Translations under genes and position numbers: made by a program
Assembly: GCA_937949945.1 (NCBI GenBank)
Contig: CALFEQ010000123.1
Span: 1 to 9,191, forward strand
Reading direction: 5' to 3'
From: an uncultured Myxococcales bacterium
Lineage (GTDB): Bacteria > Myxococcota_A > Polyangia > Polyangiales > Polyangiaceae
Length of the DNA: 9,191 nucleotides
Notes under the pieces: generated by a model
Database searches by the model: none
What the model was told of the DNA's origin: nothing
What the model saw: the letters and a program-made list of their open reading frames with translations, nothing else
Shown: in pieces, positions 7,209 to 9,191 of the stretch
Numbering within the stretch: position 1 is the stretch's first letter
Layout: each line of letters begins with the position of its first letter

Positions 7209-8365
7209 GCAAGCCGACGACGGGCCCCGGGCGCTTCGCGCACATCCGGCTCGAGAACTGGAAGAACTTCGCATCCGTCGACGTCGATCTCGAGCGCCGC
7301 GCCTTCTTCGTGGGACCGAACGCGTCGGGGAAGTCGAACCTTCTCGATGTCTTTCGGTTCCTTCGCGATCTCGTCGCCACCGGAGGGGGCTTCCAGGAAG
7401 CGGTCGGGCGGCGCGGAGGGGTCAGCGCGATCCGGTGTCTGGCTGCTCGCCGGTATCCCGACGTCCTGGTTTCTGCCGTGGCGATTCTCGCGGATGGACG
7501 TCGATGGGAATACGAGCTCGTCTTCAATCAGGACAAGCGTCGAGTACCCCGAATCAAGAAGGAGAGAATCCAGCGCGAGCAGGATGTGCTTCTGGAGCGA
7601 CCGAATGCCGAGGATCAGGCAGACTCCGAACGGCTCACGCAGACGTACCTCGAGCAGGTCAACGTCAACCGCGACTTCAGGGAGCTCAGCCAGTTCTTTG
7701 CATCGGTACGGTACCTTCACGTGGTTCCGCAGCTCGTGCGCGAGCCGGAGCGCTCGGTGGGCCGTGTGCACGACCCGTACGGCGGCGACTTCCTCGAGCA
7801 GGTCGCCAAAACCAGCGACAAGACGCGGCAGGCGCGCCTGAGGCGCATCAAGGACGCGCTAAGGGTGGCGGTGCCGCAGCTCGCGGAGGTGGAGCTTTGG
7901 CGGGACGAGCGCGGGACGCCTCATCTCCGCGGAAAGTACGCGCACTGGAGGCCGCAGGGCGCTTGGCAGGACGAGAGCCAGTTCTCCGACGGCACCTTGC
8001 GTCTGATGGGCCTTCTGTGGGCGGCCATGGACGGGACGGGGCCCTTGCTCATCGAAGAACCCGAGCTTTCCTTGCATACCGAGATCGTGCGTTATTTGCC
8101 GCAGATGTTTGCGCGCATCGCGCGCCGTACAAGCAGGCAGATCTTCGTCAGCACGCACTCGCCCGACCTGCTCCGCGACGACGGGATCGGGGTCGATGAG
8201 GTCCTGCTGTTCCGGCCCGGCAAAGAGGGAACCAGCGTGCAGCTGGCAGGTGCGCTCAAGGAGATTGGGGAGCTCCTGGAGAGCGGGCTCACCATGAGCG
8301 AGGCGGTGCTCCCGAAAACGCGCCCCGAGCACGCCGAGCAGCTCGTTCTCTTTGGAGATCGATAA
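7205..8365 (+). CDS. AAA/RecF-OLD-like ATPase (AAA_21 type)
   Basis: This 386-residue ATPase starts at ATG 7205 inside the ATGA overlap with the helicase stop, behind AGGAGGT at 7195-7201. It has an ABC-type ATPase head. The start FAHIRLENWKNFASVDVDL (11-29) is the usual first strand of RecF/SMC/OLD ATPases. Walker A is GPNASGKS (37-44), a degenerate signature lies at QFSDGTLRLMG (259-269), Walker B is LLIEEPELSLH (281-291), and the switch histidine is in STHSPDLL (316-323). The middle (about 100-255) is a helical insertion and not a long coiled coil. The protein lacks the C-terminal TOPRIM nuclease found in single-chain OLD proteins; a TOPRIM-like protein is encoded immediately downstream instead, so the two probably form one complex. 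Related split pairs include AriA of PARIS. Several stretches use fewer GC-ending codons than the helicase, which may point to separate acquisition. Confidence 0.88.
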   Translation: MSKPTTGPGRFAHIRLENWKNFASVDVDLERRAFFVGPNASGKSNLLDVFRFLRDLVATGGGFQEAVGRRGGVSAIRCLAARRYPDVLVSAVAILADGRRWEYELVFNQDKRRVPRIKKERIQREQDVLLERPNAEDQADSERLTQTYLEQVNVNRDFRELSQFFASVRYLHVVPQLVREPERSVGRVHDPYGGDFLEQVAKTSDKTRQARLRRIKDALRVAVPQLAEVELWRDERGTPHLRGKYAHWRPQGAWQDESQFSDGTLRLMGLLWAAMDGTGPLLIEEPELSLHTEIVRYLPQMFARIARRTSRQIFVSTHSPDLLRDDGIGVDEVLLFRPGKEGTSVQLAGALKEIGELLESGLTMSEAVLPKTRPEHAEQLVLFGDR

Positions 8366-8977
8366 GTGGCGATCGTCGTCCAGGCTGCCGTGGAGGGGAT
8401 CACGGACGAGGCCGTGGTGAAGCGGCTCGCCGCGCACGTGGGCGCGCACGTCGGAGCCGTGTATGGAAAGAACGGAAAGCCCGCGCTCAGGCAAAAGATG
8501 GATGGATACAACCAGGCTGCCAGACACGCTCCATGGATCGTGGTCGCGGATCTGGATCGCGACCACAACTGCGCACCCGCGCTCGTGGCCGATTGGGTCG
8601 GCAATCCTTCGGGGCTGATGTGTTTTCGCGTGGCGGTGCGCGCGGTGGAAGCGTGGCTCCTGGCCGATGGCGAGGCGATCGCGGAGTTTCTCGACGTGGC
8701 CCCGACCGCCATCCCCGCGAGCCCCGACGAACTTGACGCACCCAAGCGGACGCTCGTCGAGATCGCGCGGCTCTCGCGACGCAGAGAGATCCGGGACGAC
8801 ATGGTGCCGCGCCCCGCGAGCGGCCGCCCCGTCGGGCCTGCGTATGCGTCGCGGCTCATCGAGTTCGCAACGAGCGCCTGGCGGCCGGATGTGGCGGCCG
8901 AGCGCTCCGAGAGCCTGCGCCGTGCGATCGCGAGCCTCGAGCGCCTCGTCGGAGCGCACGTGCGAGGAGGGCGATGA
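8366..8977 (+). CDS. Small TOPRIM-like protein partnered with the AAA ATPase
   Basis: The GTG at 8366 directly abuts the ATPase stop (TAA 8363-8365), with GGAG at 8354-8357, giving 203 residues. The first strand AAVEGITDEAVVKRL (7-21) carries a TOPRIM-type glutamate, E10 in VEGxTD. A second strand, WIVVADLDRDHN (57-68), supplies the DxD pair D62/D64, with D66 next to it. These are the metal-binding positions of TOPRIM nucleases and topoisomerases. A later conserved-looking block, VRAVEAWLLADGEAIAEFL (91-109), resembles DUF4276-type proteins. The C-terminal half is basic and helical. Adjacent ATPase and TOPRIM genes are known from OLD-related defence systems (AriA-AriB of PARIS), where the TOPRIM partner is the toxic nuclease. 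A nuclease role here is inference from the motifs and the neighbour. The stop overlaps the start of the methyltransferase gene. Confidence 0.75.
   Translation: MAIVVQAAVEGITDEAVVKRLAAHVGAHVGAVYGKNGKPALRQKMDGYNQAARHAPWIVVADLDRDHNCAPALVADWVGNPSGLMCFRVAVRAVEAWLLADGEAIAEFLDVAPTAIPASPDELDAPKRTLVEIARLSRRREIRDDMVPRPASGRPVGPAYASRLIEFATSAWRPDVAAERSESLRRAIASLERLVGAHVRGGR
8964..8970 (+). promoter_or_regulatory. Ribosome binding site deciding the methyltransferase start
   Basis: GAGGAGG lies inside the end of the TOPRIM gene. It is three bases before ATG 8974 and six bases before ATG 8977. The spacing favours 8977 as the main start, although 8974 is in the same frame and differs by one methionine. Confidence 0.6.
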
Positions 8978-9141
8978 TGCAGGCTTGCCCGAAGCGGCTC
9001 ATCGAGGTCGACCTTCCCATTCGGAAAATCTCGGAGCACGCGCGCCGGGAGAAGTCGATCCGGCACGGGCACATATCCACGCTGCACATCTGGTGGGCGC
9101 GGAGGCCGCTCGCCGCGTGCCGCGCGGTGGTCCTGGGGTAA
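8977..9141 (+). pseudogene. DUF1156 DNA methyltransferase, N-terminal fragment only
   Basis: The fragment begins KRLIEVDLPIRKISEHARRE, followed by KSIRHGHISTLHIWWARRP and LAACRAVVL. This is the highly conserved N-terminus (DUF1156) of large adenine-specific DNA methyltransferases (COG1743), which act in anti-phage modification systems. Related full-length proteins run to roughly 900-1000 residues, but here the frame reaches TAA at 9139-9141 after only 54 residues. The match holds up to VVL and is then lost, and neither other frame continues with a methyltransferase-like sequence in the remaining bases. The gene therefore looks cut at about 9137, either by an inserted element or by an assembly junction. 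It overlaps the TOPRIM stop, so it was part of the same operon. Its loss would remove self-DNA modification, unless another copy exists outside the window. Confidence 0.72.
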
Positions 9142-9191
9142 CTGTCCGGCGTAGCCCGCCTTGCCTCGGCGTCGCGATCCGCTCGAATCGC
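9138..9191. mobile_element. Possible end of an inserted element interrupting the methyltransferase
   Basis: The last 54 bases start GTAACTGTCCGGCGTAG exactly where the methyltransferase match stops. Elements of the IS66 family commonly begin with GTAA, so this could be a terminal inverted repeat. That identification rests on four bases and on the position of the break. No transposase, second end or target duplication is visible because the window ends here. A plain deletion or a contig junction would look the same. Confidence 0.25.

Noticed and set aside
5193..7274. Long open frame on the - strand opposite the helicase
   Set aside because: It is a mirror of high-GC codon use in the helicase gene: its product is repetitive in L, R, D, E and V, has no domain motifs and lies fully inside a gene with clear helicase motifs.
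1..9191. CRISPR array, tRNA or rRNA genes
   Set aside because: No regularly spaced direct repeats, cloverleaf with CCA/anticodon pattern or rRNA-like stretch was seen on reading either strand.

Overview
The window is very GC-rich, with G or C at almost every third codon position. Its long + strand reading frames are packed with ATGA or GTGA overlaps. The cysteine-rich secreted-type remnant and the DUF4129/DUF4350 gene pair recall large-genome Myxococcota (Polyangiales/Sorangium-like). That assignment is inference from style and gene content; there is no rRNA or marker gene here. All supported genes lie on the + strand.

Left part (1-2329): the end of a membrane-protein operon. A partial multi-pass membrane protein overlaps, by ATGA, a 650-residue protein that joins a DUF4129 region to a DUF4350 region. 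Such genes usually precede a MoxR ATPase gene and a DUF58 gene, but neither follows here. Middle part (2330-3561): a scrambled boundary. It holds a 5'-truncated, frameshifted gene for a cysteine-rich protein, then a small helix-turn-helix protein of the kind usually found beside serine recombinases, with no recombinase in view. A non-coding gap of about 105 bases follows, carrying three GGCTC/GAGCC half-sites and a possible weak promoter.

Right part (3562-9141): a tightly coupled five-gene defence-type operon. In order it encodes a 67-residue excisionase-like HTH protein; a 1148-residue SNF2-type helicase with a C-terminal DUF3883 (predicted nuclease-like) domain, resembling DISARM DrmD; an AAA/RecF-like ATPase; a small TOPRIM-like protein; and the first ~54 residues of a DUF1156 DNA methyltransferase. 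The gene junctions are ATGA, ATGA, direct abutment (TAA-GTG) and TGATG/ATGATGA, so the genes are probably made together. The helicase and methyltransferase recall the helicase/methylase half of class 1 DISARM or related DUF1156 islands. The ATPase plus TOPRIM pair resembles a split OLD nuclease (PARIS-like). A two-component ATPase/TOPRIM effector set between a DrmD-like helicase and a DUF1156 methylase is the most noteworthy arrangement in the window.

The methyltransferase frame ends abruptly at TAA (9139-9141), just after its conserved N-terminal block. The coding match stops at about 9137, and the last ~54 bases may be the end of an inserted element starting GTAACTGTCC. If so, the modification arm of the system is broken in this strain; the alternative is an assembly junction.
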